From: Pseudomonadota bacterium
Lineage (GTDB): Bacteria > Pseudomonadota > Gammaproteobacteria > Burkholderiales > Ferrovaceae
NCBI GenBank assembly: GCA_021826025.1
Contig: JAKBBG010000013.1
Coordinates: 1 to 32,882, forward strand
Length of the DNA: 32,882 bases
Direction of reading: 5' to 3'
The stretch's first letter is position 1, and every line of letters begins with the position of its first letter. Made by a program: the position numbers and the translations under genes. Shown piece by piece: positions 16,684 to 24,852 of this stretch. The notes beneath the pieces were generated by a model. That model had not been told where the DNA came from and ran no database searches. It worked only from the letters and a program-made list of their open reading frames with translations.

Positions 16684-16790
16684 GATGCCGGAAAGCATCT
16701 GATTGAAGCATATGAGTTTTTTGCGCGTTTTTTCGGATTCGACCCGAAAAAACCGTCTTTGCTCGTCCAAATGTAGGGCATTTCCCTACA
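16684..16790 (+). promoter_or_regulatory. flhDC leader with three inverted repeats
   Basis: Downstream of the sigma-28 promoter the flhDC leader holds three stem-loops in a row: GATGC/GCATC (16684-16699, 6-nt loop), TTTTTTCGG/CCGAAAAAA extended by one G-C pair (16727-16753, 7-nt loop), and TGTAGGG/CCCTACA (16772-16790, 5-nt loop). None is followed by a clear T tract on the plus strand, so they are not classic terminators. They could act in mRNA control, or the last one as a protein-binding palindrome. Function is unknown. Confidence 0.5.
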
Positions 16791-16886
16791 CAAAAATCAG
16801 GGTTTTTCCGGTTTCCTTTTCCGCCCCCCCTCCGCACAATGCGTCTGACCACGATGCATTTCATCGCTGCGCAAGGGGGAACCGCT

Positions 16887-17207
16887 GTGACTTCCGCTCA
16901 ATTACACGAAGAAATCAAGGAAACCAACCTGTCCTACCTGTTGCTCGCCCAAAACATGATCCATCAGGATCAGGCCTCGGCGCTTTTCCGACTGGGCATC
17001 AGTGAGGAAATGGCTCAATTGATCTCGAACCTCACCCCCGCACAGCTCATCAAGATGGCGGCTTCCAACTTGCTGGTATGCCGGTTCCGCTTTGACGAAG
17101 ACCTGCTGTTCCATTTGATCAACGACTATTCCAAGGACCGCCTGATGGCGCAGCCCCACGCAGCCATCCTGATGTCCAGCCAGCCCGCAGCGCAGCTTGA
17201 CGCCTGA
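16887..17207 (+). CDS. flhD: Flagellar master regulator subunit FlhD
   Basis: 106 residues. FlhD joins FlhC in the FlhD4C2 complex that activates early flagellar promoters. The core is close to the enteric protein: NLSYLLLAQNMIHQDQASAL, FRLGISEEMAQLISNLTP and LLVCRFRFDEDL, including the cysteine that bridges FlhD dimers in enterics. GTG at 16887 is chosen because AAGGGGG lies seven bases upstream; an ATG at 16854 adds 11 residues but has no ribosome site. flhC follows after 14 bp. A perfect sigma-28 promoter and three hairpins lie in its leader. Confidence 0.94.
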   Translation: MTSAQLHEEIKETNLSYLLLAQNMIHQDQASALFRLGISEEMAQLISNLTPAQLIKMAASNLLVCRFRFDEDLLFHLINDYSKDRLMAQPHAAILMSSQPAAQLDA

Positions 17208-17221
17208 AGGGCAGTCCGGCC

Positions 17222-17779
17222 ATGGAGGCAGCCCCCCCCAGAAAAAGCGTACTTGCGGAGGCGCAGCAAATCCGCTGCGCCTCGGAACTGATCGAACTGG
17301 GAGCCCGCCTGCAGCTGTTGCAGGAAGAGACGTCCCTTAGCCGCGAACGTCTGCTCAAGCTGTTCAAGGAAGTGACCGGACGCTCTCCGTCCAAAGGTAT
17401 GCTGCCCTACTCCACCGACTGGTTCATGAGCTGGCAGCCCAATATCCACTCCTCCCTGTTCATGGGCGTGCACCAGTTTCTGGTTCAAAATGCCCGCCTG
17501 TCCCGTATCGAGCGCATCATCAAGAGCTATCGCCTTTATCTGGAGCAGGTCGAGGTCAGCGGAGAAGAACCCATCCTCAGCATCACCCGGGCCTGGTTCC
17601 TGATCCGCTTCATGGATGCCGGCATGCTGCAGCTCAAGCCGTGCACCAGCTGCGGCGGGCATTTTGTCGTTCATGCCCAGGAACTTTACGAAGATTTTGT
17701 CTGCGGCATCTGCCGCCCCCCCTCCCGGGCCGGAAAGACGCGCAGGCAGAGCGCCGCAACGCCCCCCCTCCCAAGCTGA
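17222..17779 (+). CDS. flhC: Flagellar master regulator subunit FlhC
   Basis: 185 residues. FlhC is the DNA-binding partner of FlhD. Core motifs include RCASELIELGARLQLLQEET, GRSPSKGMLPYSTDWFMSWQ and ITRAWFLIRFMDAGMLQL. The zinc site is intact: C141-x2-C144 (CTSC) and C161-x2-C164 (CGIC), close to the enteric positions. The last ~20 residues are a Pro/Arg/Ser-rich tail. It ends nine bases before the sigma-28 promoter of motAB, so read-through from flhDC into motAB is likely as well. Confidence 0.95.
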   Translation: MEAAPPRKSVLAEAQQIRCASELIELGARLQLLQEETSLSRERLLKLFKEVTGRSPSKGMLPYSTDWFMSWQPNIHSSLFMGVHQFLVQNARLSRIERIIKSYRLYLEQVEVSGEEPILSITRAWFLIRFMDAGMLQLKPCTSCGGHFVVHAQELYEDFVCGICRPPSRAGKTRRQSAATPPLPS

Positions 17780-17787
17780 TTTCGCCG

Positions 17788-17814
17788 TAAAGTTTCCCCT
17801 TTTTTTGCCGCTAA
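17788..17814 (+). promoter_or_regulatory. Sigma-28 promoter of motAB
   Basis: TAAAGTTT (17788-17795), 11-nt spacer, GCCGCTAA (17807-17814); one mismatch to the consensus. The predicted leader before motA is about 75 nt. Confidence 0.9.
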
Positions 17815-17895
17815 CATACCCGATGACGCAGGATGCGTCTGGGTTTTGTGCTTGAATAGCACTTTGGGCTGTTTTCATCGTCGCGGGGGCAGGCA

Positions 17896-18750
17896 ATGCT
17901 GGTCATCGTCGGATATTTTATGGTTGTTGCTGCCGTTTTTGGCGGTTTTGCCCTGACCGGCGCGCATATGGGGGCGCTTCTCCAACCCCTGGAACTCCTG
18001 ATGATCGGCGGCGGCGCAGCCGGCGCCTTTTTTGTGGGCAACTCCTCCAAAGCCGTCAAGGCCACCCTGAAAGCCATTCCGACGGTGTTCAAAGGATCCA
18101 AATACAGCAAGGCGAGCTATATGGAGCTGATGGCATTGCTGTACGAATTGCTGGGGAAAATGCGCAAGGAAGGGCTGATGTCCATCGAAGGGGATGTGGA
18201 ACGGCCGGCGGAAAGCCCCATTTTCTCCAAATATCCGAAAATTACGGCAGACCACCATGTTGTTGAATTCATGACGGATTATTTGCGCATCATGGTGAGC
18301 GGCAACCTCAATGCCATGGAAATCGAAAACCTGATGGACGTGGAAATCGAAACCCATCACCACGAATCCCTGATTCCCGCCCATGTACTGACCAAGGTGG
18401 GCGAAGGGCTCCCGGCGTTTGGCATCGTGGCAGCCGTCATGGGCGTGGTCCACACGATGGAATCCGTGGGTGCTCCGCCGGCGGAGCTTGGCCTCATGAT
18501 CGCCCACGCCCTGGTCGGAACCTTTCTCGGGATTCTGCTCGCGTACGGATTCGTGGGCCCCTTGGGCAGCCTGCTCGAGCAAAAGGCGGAAGAATCTTCA
18601 AAAATGTTCCAGACCATCAAGGTGACCCTGCTGGCCAGCCTGAACGGCTATGCGCCGGCCATGGCGGTCGAATTCGGGCGCAAGGCCCTGAACTCGACGG
18701 AGCGCCCGGGCTTCAGCGAGCTGGAAGAACACGTCAAGCAAAAACGCTAG
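17896..18750 (+). CDS. motA: Flagellar stator protein MotA
   Basis: 284 residues. MotA forms the proton channel with MotB and contacts the rotor protein FliG. Residues known to matter in Escherichia coli MotA are found at the same numbers: R90 and E98 in the cytoplasmic loop (KMRKEGLMSIEG) and P173 (EGLPAFGIVAAVMGVVHTME). Four membrane segments lie at about 1-20, 28-47, 171-190 and 200-222. GGGGGCAGG lies just before the ATG. motB follows after 22 bp. Compared with MotC it is longer and closer to the enteric type, so this is probably the primary stator. Confidence 0.96.
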   Translation: MLVIVGYFMVVAAVFGGFALTGAHMGALLQPLELLMIGGGAAGAFFVGNSSKAVKATLKAIPTVFKGSKYSKASYMELMALLYELLGKMRKEGLMSIEGDVERPAESPIFSKYPKITADHHVVEFMTDYLRIMVSGNLNAMEIENLMDVEIETHHHESLIPAHVLTKVGEGLPAFGIVAAVMGVVHTMESVGAPPAELGLMIAHALVGTFLGILLAYGFVGPLGSLLEQKAEESSKMFQTIKVTLLASLNGYAPAMAVEFGRKALNSTERPGFSELEEHVKQKR

Positions 18751-18772
18751 CCGGTCTTGAGGAAACGCAGCC

Positions 18773-19735
18773 ATGGCCAATGACGATAAAAGACCCATCG
18801 TCATCAAGCGCATCAAAAAAATCGTGGGCGGCCATCACGGCGGCGCCTGGAAAATCGCCTACGCCGACTTCGTCACGGCCATGATGGCCTTTTTCCTCCT
18901 GATGTGGCTGTTAGGCTCCACCACGAAAGGCGACCTGCAGGGTATCGAGGACTACTTTAAAACGCCTCTCAAGGTGGCTCTGGCCGGCGGCTCCGGCAGC
19001 GGTGACAGTTCCAGCGTCATCAAGGGAGGGGGGAAGGACCTGACGCGCAGCGAGGGACAGGTCAAACGGGGCGACCTGCCGACGGAGAGACGGATCATCA
19101 ACCTCAAGGCGGCCGAAGAGGAATTTCAGAGACAGGAACGCGAGAAGGAATTAAACAAACTCAAGGCCCTCAAGGCCAACATCGAGAAGGCCATCGACTC
19201 CAGCGACAAGCTTTCCAAATTCAAGAACCAGATCCTCCTCGACATCACGAGCGAGGGGTTGCGCATCCAGATCGTCGACGAGAAAAACCGGCCCATGTTC
19301 AAGCTGGGCAGCTCCCAGCTTGAACCGTACACCCGGGACATCCTTCACGAAATCGGCAAGATGCTGAACGAAGTGCCCAACAAGGTCAGCCTTTCGGGCC
19401 ACACGGACGCCCATTCGTATGCCGGCGGAAAATTGGGTTACAACAACTGGGACCTGTCGGCGGACCGGGCCAATGCTTCCCGGCGGGAATTGATCATCGG
19501 CGGCATGGACCCGGCCAAGGTGGCCCGCGTGGTGGGGCTTTCCTCCGCGGTGCTGCTCAACAAGAACGACCCCTACGACCCGGTCAACCGGCGAATCAGC
19601 ATTATCGTCATGAACAAGCGGGCGGAGGAATCCGCCCAGCACGACGGCGGCACCCTTGAAGTGGAAAATCCGGAACAACACCCGGGCAGCGAGCCGGCTG
19701 CAGCCGCTCCGCCCTCCCCGGGGCCCCCTCGTTAA
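18773..19735 (+). CDS. motB: Flagellar stator protein MotB
   Basis: 320 residues. MotB anchors the stator to peptidoglycan and carries the proton-binding aspartate, D32, at the same number as in Escherichia coli (WKIAYADFVTAMMAFFLLMW). A plug/linker region is followed by an OmpA-like domain (about 165-285) with KVSLSGHTDAHSYAGGKLGY and NNWDLSADRANASRREL. The C-terminal ~35 residues are Pro/Ala/Glu-rich. The ATG has GAGGAAA upstream. The start of the next sigma-28 promoter overlaps the end of this gene by a few bases. Confidence 0.96.
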   Translation: MANDDKRPIVIKRIKKIVGGHHGGAWKIAYADFVTAMMAFFLLMWLLGSTTKGDLQGIEDYFKTPLKVALAGGSGSGDSSSVIKGGGKDLTRSEGQVKRGDLPTERRIINLKAAEEEFQRQEREKELNKLKALKANIEKAIDSSDKLSKFKNQILLDITSEGLRIQIVDEKNRPMFKLGSSQLEPYTRDILHEIGKMLNEVPNKVSLSGHTDAHSYAGGKLGYNNWDLSADRANASRRELIIGGMDPAKVARVVGLSSAVLLNKNDPYDPVNRRISIIVMNKRAEESAQHDGGTLEVENPEQHPGSEPAAAAPPSPGPPR

Positions 19736-19759
19736 AGTTTCCTCGCATCGGGCCGAAAC
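19733..19759 (+). promoter_or_regulatory. Sigma-28 promoter of the cheV-cheV-cheY-cheZ-cheA block
   Basis: TAAAGTTT (19733-19740), 11-nt spacer, GCCGAAAC (19752-19759). The -10 has the same two differences from consensus as the flgM promoter. The TAA at its start is the motB stop codon. The leader before the first cheV is about 140 nt, in which I see no other gene. Confidence 0.85.
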
Positions 19760-19906
19760 AGTCATACGGCTGCAAAATCTGCAACAAAGCCATTTGCAAA
19801 ACGGAAACAAGGGAGCCAGGGCACATGATGACGTGGTGGAACAGCCAGCCGCCGATCACTTCGAGGATTCAGGCTGTCAATTCAACGCCCTGCGGAGCAT
19901 GCCCCC

Positions 19907-20851
19907 ATGTCTGATCTGCTTTCGAAAGTTGATGCCAGGACCAAGCTCGCCGGGACCAACAAGCTCGAAATCCTCATGTTCACCCTCGGGCAGGACCAGC
20001 GCACCAGTCGCCGGGAAACGTTCGGGATCAATGTCTTTAAAGTCAGGGAAGTGCTGCGGGTCCCCCCCATCACCCAGGCGCCGGACATGCCCCCCGCCGT
20101 GGAAGGGATGGTCAGCCTGCGCGGCGTGCTGGTCCCGATCATCGATCTGGCCAAGTATGCCGGCGTGGATGTATCGGCCCGCCCCGAAATCATGATCGTG
20201 ACCGAATACAACGGTCATACCCAAGGATTTCTGGTGGAATCGGTTGACACCATTCTCCGGCTCGACTGGTCTTCCATGAAAGTACCCCCCGACATGATGA
20301 ACGCCAACATGGGAGGCCTCGTCACTGCCGTGACAGAACTGGCTGACGGCCGCCTGGTCATGATGCTGGATGTGGAAAAAGTCCTGGCAGAGACCGCCAG
20401 CGTCGGCGACGACGACATGATTTACAAGAACGTGCTGCCGCTCGGACTGGCCAATCGCCGCGTATTTTTCGCGGACGACTCGGCCGTGGCAAGACGCCAG
20501 ATCGAACGCACGCTGGAAGCCATGGAAGTCAAAGGCATTTCTGCGGTCAATGGCCGCCAGGCCTGGCAGGAGCTCCAGAAGATGGCCGAATACGCAGACT
20601 CCGCCCACGTTCCCCTCAAGGAACTCATCCAGGTGATCCTGACGGACGTGGAAATGCCGGAAATGGACGGGTACATGCTGACGCGCAAGATCAAGGAAGA
20701 CAAGCGTTTCGCCAACATTCCGGTGGTCATGCATTCCTCCCTCTCCGGAAGTTCGAATCACCAGCTTGGAAAAACCGTCGGCGTGGATGAGTACGTGTCA
20801 AAGTTTGAACCCAATCGTCTGGCGCAGACGCTGGCACGACTTCTGAAGTAA
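19907..20851 (+). CDS. cheV: Chemotaxis coupling protein CheV (first copy)
   Basis: 314 residues: a CheW-like domain (about 10-165) fused to a response-regulator receiver (about 180-314). CheV links receptors to CheA, and phosphorylation of its receiver tunes adaptation. The CheW part has [14 protein letters not shown] and GMVSLRGVLVPIIDLAKYAG; the receiver has the acidic pocket FFADDSAVARR, the phospho-acceptor in [13 protein letters not shown] and the late lysine in YVSKFEPN. GGAG lies upstream of the ATG. It is followed after 9 bp by a second cheV, with a near-identical start (VDARTKLAGTNKLEIL versus [16 protein letters not shown]), indicating an old tandem duplication. Confidence 0.95.
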   Translation: MSDLLSKVDARTKLAGTNKLEILMFTLGQDQRTSRRETFGINVFKVREVLRVPPITQAPDMPPAVEGMVSLRGVLVPIIDLAKYAGVDVSARPEIMIVTEYNGHTQGFLVESVDTILRLDWSSMKVPPDMMNANMGGLVTAVTELADGRLVMMLDVEKVLAETASVGDDDMIYKNVLPLGLANRRVFFADDSAVARRQIERTLEAMEVKGISAVNGRQAWQELQKMAEYADSAHVPLKELIQVILTDVEMPEMDGYMLTRKIKEDKRFANIPVVMHSSLSGSSNHQLGKTVGVDEYVSKFEPNRLAQTLARLLK

Positions 20852-20860
20852 TCGGGGCCC

Positions 20861-21841
20861 ATGATGAATCATTCGGAAAACGTCGCTTTCAACCTTCAGT
20901 TCCCGCTGGAAAGCGAAGCCAAAGGACTGCTGGAATCCGTTGACGCACGGACCAACCTGGCGGGTTCCAACAAGATGGAAATCCTCCTGTTTTCCCTGGG
21001 CACGCAAGAGCATTTCGGCATCAACGTCTTCAAGGTCCGTGAAGTGACCAACGCCATGAAAGTCACGCGCACCCCCAACATGCCTGCGGGGGTGGCGGGC
21101 ATCGTGAGCCTGCGCGGCCACATCATCCCGGTCCTGGACCTGGCAAGCTACATGAAACTCGAAAATGCGCGCGAACACGAACGGACCACGATGATGGTGA
21201 CCGAGTACAGCCGTCACACCCTGGGGTTCCTGGTGGGCGGAGTCAATCGCATCATTCGCGTGGACTGGGACAAGGTGCATGCCCCCGAGAACGCCATGGG
21301 CAGCAACAGCAACCTGATCAACGCCATCACCGAACTCCCCAACGGCGACCTGGTTTCGATCGTGGACGTGGAACAGGTGCTGGCCAACGCCTTCGGCGAG
21401 GATGTGGTCGGTGCCGTGGCCAAGATTGAAAGAGGGCATGAATTGTGCGTCTTTTTCGTGGATGACTCGTCCGTCGCGCGAAAGACAATAGCCGAGTTAC
21501 TGGACAAGATGGGAGTCAAGCACCTGCGCGCCAACAACGGGAGGGAAGCCTGGGAACGGCTTCAGGGCCTGGCCGACAGCTCCGCCCAAAGCGGAACGCC
21601 CCTGCACGACCAGATCCAGGTGATACTGGTGGATGCTGAAATGCCGGAAATGGACGGTTACGTGCTGACCCAGCATATCAAGGCGGACCAGCGTTTCGAT
21701 GGCATCCCCGTGGTGATGCATTCGTCACTGTCCTCCCAGGCCAACCGGGCCATGGGCAGCCGGGTCGGAGTGGACCATTACGTCGCCAAATTCGACGCCG
21801 CCATGTTGTCGGAAACCCTGCGGCCGTTGCTGGCATCATAG
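20861..21841 (+). CDS. cheV: Chemotaxis coupling protein CheV (second copy)
   Basis: 326 residues with the same CheW plus receiver layout as the preceding gene. The CheW domain has [20 protein letters not shown] and [19 protein letters not shown]; the receiver has [27 protein letters not shown] and YVAKFDAAM, so the phosphorylation site is intact. It has an N-terminal extension of about 20 residues relative to the first copy and lacks a short insert after the first beta strands. Both copies keep all key residues, so neither looks decayed; they may couple different receptor sets. The start is either of two adjacent ATG codons. cheY follows after 20 bp. Confidence 0.95.
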   Translation: MMNHSENVAFNLQFPLESEAKGLLESVDARTNLAGSNKMEILLFSLGTQEHFGINVFKVREVTNAMKVTRTPNMPAGVAGIVSLRGHIIPVLDLASYMKLENAREHERTTMMVTEYSRHTLGFLVGGVNRIIRVDWDKVHAPENAMGSNSNLINAITELPNGDLVSIVDVEQVLANAFGEDVVGAVAKIERGHELCVFFVDDSSVARKTIAELLDKMGVKHLRANNGREAWERLQGLADSSAQSGTPLHDQIQVILVDAEMPEMDGYVLTQHIKADQRFDGIPVVMHSSLSSQANRAMGSRVGVDHYVAKFDAAMLSETLRPLLAS

Positions 21842-21861
21842 CGTTTTTTTGGAGAGTCACA

Positions 21862-22251
21862 GTGGTTGATGCAAACATGAAATTCCTGGTGGTGGACGAT
21901 TTTTCCACCATGCGGAGAATCGTTCGCAACCTGTTGAAAGAGCTTGGATTCACAAACGTCCAAGAGGCTGAAGACGGGGTTGATGCGCTGCAAAAGCTGA
22001 CGGGGGGCAATTTCGATTTCGTGGTGTCGGACTGGAATATGCCCAACATGACCGGCATCGAGCTTCTGAGAAAAATTCGTTCGGACCCTTCCCTCAAGCA
22101 TTTGCCCGTGCTGATGGTGACGGCCGAAGCGAAGAAGGAGAACATCATCGAAGCTGCCCAGGCTGGCGCCAGCGGCTACATCGTCAAGCCGTTCACCGCG
22201 GCCACGCTGGATGAAAAACTGAAAAAGATTTTTCAAAACATGCAGAAGTGA
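21862..22251 (+). CDS. cheY: Chemotaxis response regulator CheY
   Basis: 129 residues. Phosphorylated CheY binds the flagellar switch and changes rotation. With the GTG start at 21862 (GGAGAG six bases upstream) the key residues fall on the standard enteric numbers: D12, D13, phospho-acceptor D57 ([12 protein letters not shown]), T87 (LMVTAEA) and K109 ([10 protein letters not shown]). This agreement supports the GTG start. It is directly followed by cheZ, with the stop codon at the junction. Confidence 0.96.
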   Translation: MVDANMKFLVVDDFSTMRRIVRNLLKELGFTNVQEAEDGVDALQKLTGGNFDFVVSDWNMPNMTGIELLRKIRSDPSLKHLPVLMVTAEAKKENIIEAAQAGASGYIVKPFTAATLDEKLKKIFQNMQK

Positions 22252-22259
22252 ACCGGATC

Positions 22260-22985
22260 ATGACGCCAAATTCCGCCGACAACCAAGACAGCGAAAGCCT
22301 GGAAGCCCTCTTCGACAGCATCATTGCGTCGAATCAGCCGGCTGCCGGCCCAGCGCCCGCTGCTGCCCTGGAGGCTGCAAACGAACATCCTGGAAAGGTC
22401 TTCACCCAGTTGGGCGTCATGGCGCGTGCCTTGCACGACACCCTGCGCGAACTTGGATTCGACAAGAACATCGAGACGGTCACGTCTTCCATCCCCGATG
22501 CGCGCGACCGTCTGAGTTACGTGGCTGCCATGACCCAGCAAGCGGCGGAGCGGGTTCTCAATGCCACCGATGCCGCGCAACCCATCATGAACAAGCTGGA
22601 GGCGGATGCCCAATCGCTGTCCGCCGAATGGCAGAAGCTGTTTGAGCGCCAGCTCAGCGTGGACCAGTTCAAGGCTCTGGCAGCGCGCACCCGCGATTTC
22701 CTTGAATCGCTCCCCAAGCAGGCCAAGGCAACCAACGCGTTCCTGCTTGAAATCATGATGGCCCAGGACTTCCAGGACCTGACGGGACAGGTGATCAAGA
22801 AAATCCTGGAATTGACGCAGCTGATGGAACAGCAGCTGCTCGCCCTGCTCGTCGAAAGCGCCCCCGCTTCCTTCAAACTCGACCAGGGGCTCCTGAATGG
22901 CCCCGTCATCAACCCTCAGGGAAATCCGGATGTGGTCACGAGCCAGGACCAGGTTGACGAACTGCTCGAAAGCCTCGGGTTCTGA
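22260..22985 (+). CDS. cheZ: CheY phosphatase CheZ
   Basis: About 241 residues. CheZ speeds removal of phosphate from CheY. The long helical hairpin is visible, with the active-site segment MAQDFQDLTGQVIKKILEL carrying the catalytic glutamine, and the C-terminal CheY-binding peptide is seen in SQDQVDELLESLGF. The N-terminus is Ser/Ala-rich. The ATG at 22260 is preferred, but a GTG at 22248 that overlaps the cheY stop is equally possible. The presence of CheZ fits beta- and gammaproteobacteria. Confidence 0.93.
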   Translation: MTPNSADNQDSESLEALFDSIIASNQPAAGPAPAAALEAANEHPGKVFTQLGVMARALHDTLRELGFDKNIETVTSSIPDARDRLSYVAAMTQQAAERVLNATDAAQPIMNKLEADAQSLSAEWQKLFERQLSVDQFKALAARTRDFLESLPKQAKATNAFLLEIMMAQDFQDLTGQVIKKILELTQLMEQQLLALLVESAPASFKLDQGLLNGPVINPQGNPDVVTSQDQVDELLESLGF

Positions 22986-22990
22986 CCATC

Positions 22991-24829
22991 ATGAACGACT
23001 TTGCAGGCATGGAAGATCTTCTGCAGGATTTCCTCCAGGAGTCCTCTGACCTGCTGTCCGACGTGGACAGCAAGTTGCTGAGCCTTGAACAGGCGCCCAA
23101 CAACAGCGGCCTGCTTAACGACATTTTCAGGGGATTCCACACGATCAAGGGGGGCGCAGGATTTCTCAACGCCACCGAGCTGGTCTCCCTTTGCCATCTG
23201 ACGGAAAACCTCTTTGACCGCCTGCGCAACGGTCAGATGCAGATGAACGCTGAAATCATGGACGTCATCCTGGCTGCCACCAGTGAAATCCGCCACATGT
23301 TCAACGCGCTGTCCCAATCCATGCAGCCCGGAGCGGCGCCGCCGGATTTGATCGCCTCCCTGGAAACCGCCTTGAGCGGAGGCCGCCCTGCGCCACTTGC
23401 CGCCGCGGCCAGACCGGTGCAAGCGGCCTCCCGGCCCGCACCCGAGCCGGACTGGAATGCCCTCTACGCTGCCGTCACGGGGGCTGCGCCGGAGGTTCCG
23501 GCACCCCCGGTCGAGCCGGTTGAAACGGAGCCGAAGGATGAACCCCAAGTCGACCTGGAACGGTTGAAGACGAGCGCTTTCGGCCGGCGCGCCACAGACG
23601 TACCCGGCAACAATGCCGTTTCCGATCGCCGCCGGGAATCCGATGCCGGCAAGGAAAATACGATCCGGGTCGACACCGAACGGCTGGATCAGGTGCTCAA
23701 CCTGTCCGGCGAAATCGGCCTCACGAAAAACCGCCTCAACCAGCTGCGCACGGAAATCCTGCTGGGCACGACCGAACCGGCCACCATGCGCGCCCTGGAC
23801 GAAGCGGTCAACCAGCTGGACATGCTGGTGGTGAGCCTGCAGAACTCGGTCATGAAGACCCGGATGCAGCCTATCGGCCGCCTTTTCAAGAAATTCCCGC
23901 GCCTGGCTCGCGACCTTGCCCGCCAGTTGGGCAAGGAGGTCGAACTGGTGCTTTCGGGGGAAGAGACCGAAATCGACAAGACGATGATCGAGGATCTCAA
24001 CGACCCCCTGGTACACCTGATCCGCAACGCGGTCGACCACGGAGTGGAAGAAACCGAACAGCGCATTGCGGCCGGAAAGTCCGAGAAAAGCTTCATTCAC
24101 CTTCAGGCGCGCCAGGTGGGCGACCACATCATCATTTCCATCGCTGACGATGGCAAGGGGATGCATCCGGACACCATCCGGGCCAAGGCGATCGAGAAAG
24201 GCCTCATCAGCCCGGAAGTCGCCAACAACCTGGATGAAACCCAGTGCCTGGAGCTGATTTTCCTTCCCGGATTTTCCACCAAGGACCAGATTTCCAGCGT
24301 TTCCGGGCGCGGCGTCGGGATGGACGTGGTCAAGACCAACATCCAGAAACTCAACGGTACGGTGGCAATCCGTTCCGAAGTGGGAAAAGGCACTGCGCTC
24401 ACCATTTCACTGCCGCTCACGCTGGCCATTCTGCCGGTGCTTCTGGTGCGGCTGGGCGACCAGTCGTTTGCCGTGCCGTTGTCCATGGTGCGCGAAATCA
24501 TTTCCGTCAAGCCGGACCTGCTTCAGCACGTGGGCGGAAAGGCCAATATCGTGGTGCGCGGCGAAGTGCTTCCTGTCGTTTCACTGGCCAGCATGATCGG
24601 CTGGGAAGTGCCGGGATCGCCGGAAGTGGGCGTGCTCATGCACGTGGAGAACCACAGCTTCATCCTTTCCGTGGACGGTTTCGACGGGCACGACGACGTG
24701 GTCATCAAGTCCATGGATACCTTCCGGCCCAAAGGCGTGGCGGGCGTCACCATGTCAAGCGACGGCGAAATCGTCCTGATCCTCGACATCAAGGAACTGC
24801 TGGGCATTTCCAGCGCCGCGGCCGCCTGA
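22991..24829 (+). CDS. cheA: Chemotaxis histidine kinase CheA, apparently without P2
   Basis: 612 residues, shorter than enteric CheA (654). P1: histidine phosphotransfer domain with H50 (FRGFHTIKGGAGFLNATEL). Residues about 112-221 are a linker rich in Ala, Pro and charged residues where a folded P2 (CheY/CheB-binding) domain would be expected; I do not see one. P3 dimerisation begins near 222 (IRVDTERLDQVLNLSGEIGL). P4 has the N box (HLIRNAVDHGVEETE), IADDGKGMHPD and GRGVGMDVVKTNIQKLNG. P5 is the CheW-like regulatory end (SLPLTLAILPVLLVRLGDQ onward). It is the last gene of the che block; 23 bp separate it from the convergent ChaN-like gene. Confidence 0.95.
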   Translation: MNDFAGMEDLLQDFLQESSDLLSDVDSKLLSLEQAPNNSGLLNDIFRGFHTIKGGAGFLNATELVSLCHLTENLFDRLRNGQMQMNAEIMDVILAATSEIRHMFNALSQSMQPGAAPPDLIASLETALSGGRPAPLAAAARPVQAASRPAPEPDWNALYAAVTGAAPEVPAPPVEPVETEPKDEPQVDLERLKTSAFGRRATDVPGNNAVSDRRRESDAGKENTIRVDTERLDQVLNLSGEIGLTKNRLNQLRTEILLGTTEPATMRALDEAVNQLDMLVVSLQNSVMKTRMQPIGRLFKKFPRLARDLARQLGKEVELVLSGEETEIDKTMIEDLNDPLVHLIRNAVDHGVEETEQRIAAGKSEKSFIHLQARQVGDHIIISIADDGKGMHPDTIRAKAIEKGLISPEVANNLDETQCLELIFLPGFSTKDQISSVSGRGVGMDVVKTNIQKLNGTVAIRSEVGKGTALTISLPLTLAILPVLLVRLGDQSFAVPLSMVREIISVKPDLLQHVGGKANIVVRGEVLPVVSLASMIGWEVPGSPEVGVLMHVENHSFILSVDGFDGHDDVVIKSMDTFRPKGVAGVTMSSDGEIVLILDIKELLGISSAAAA

Positions 24830-24852
24830 CGATTCCGGCGCGGCCCGGACCG

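Noticed and set aside
16727-16753. Possible rho-independent terminator before flhD
   Set aside because: The stem is mostly A-T and is not followed by a T tract on either strand; kept only as a leader hairpin.
16537-16776. A 79-codon plus-strand open frame over the flhDC promoter
   Set aside because: It overlaps the cheR start, covers the sigma-28 promoter and leader hairpins, and encodes Lys/Phe runs from homopolymers.
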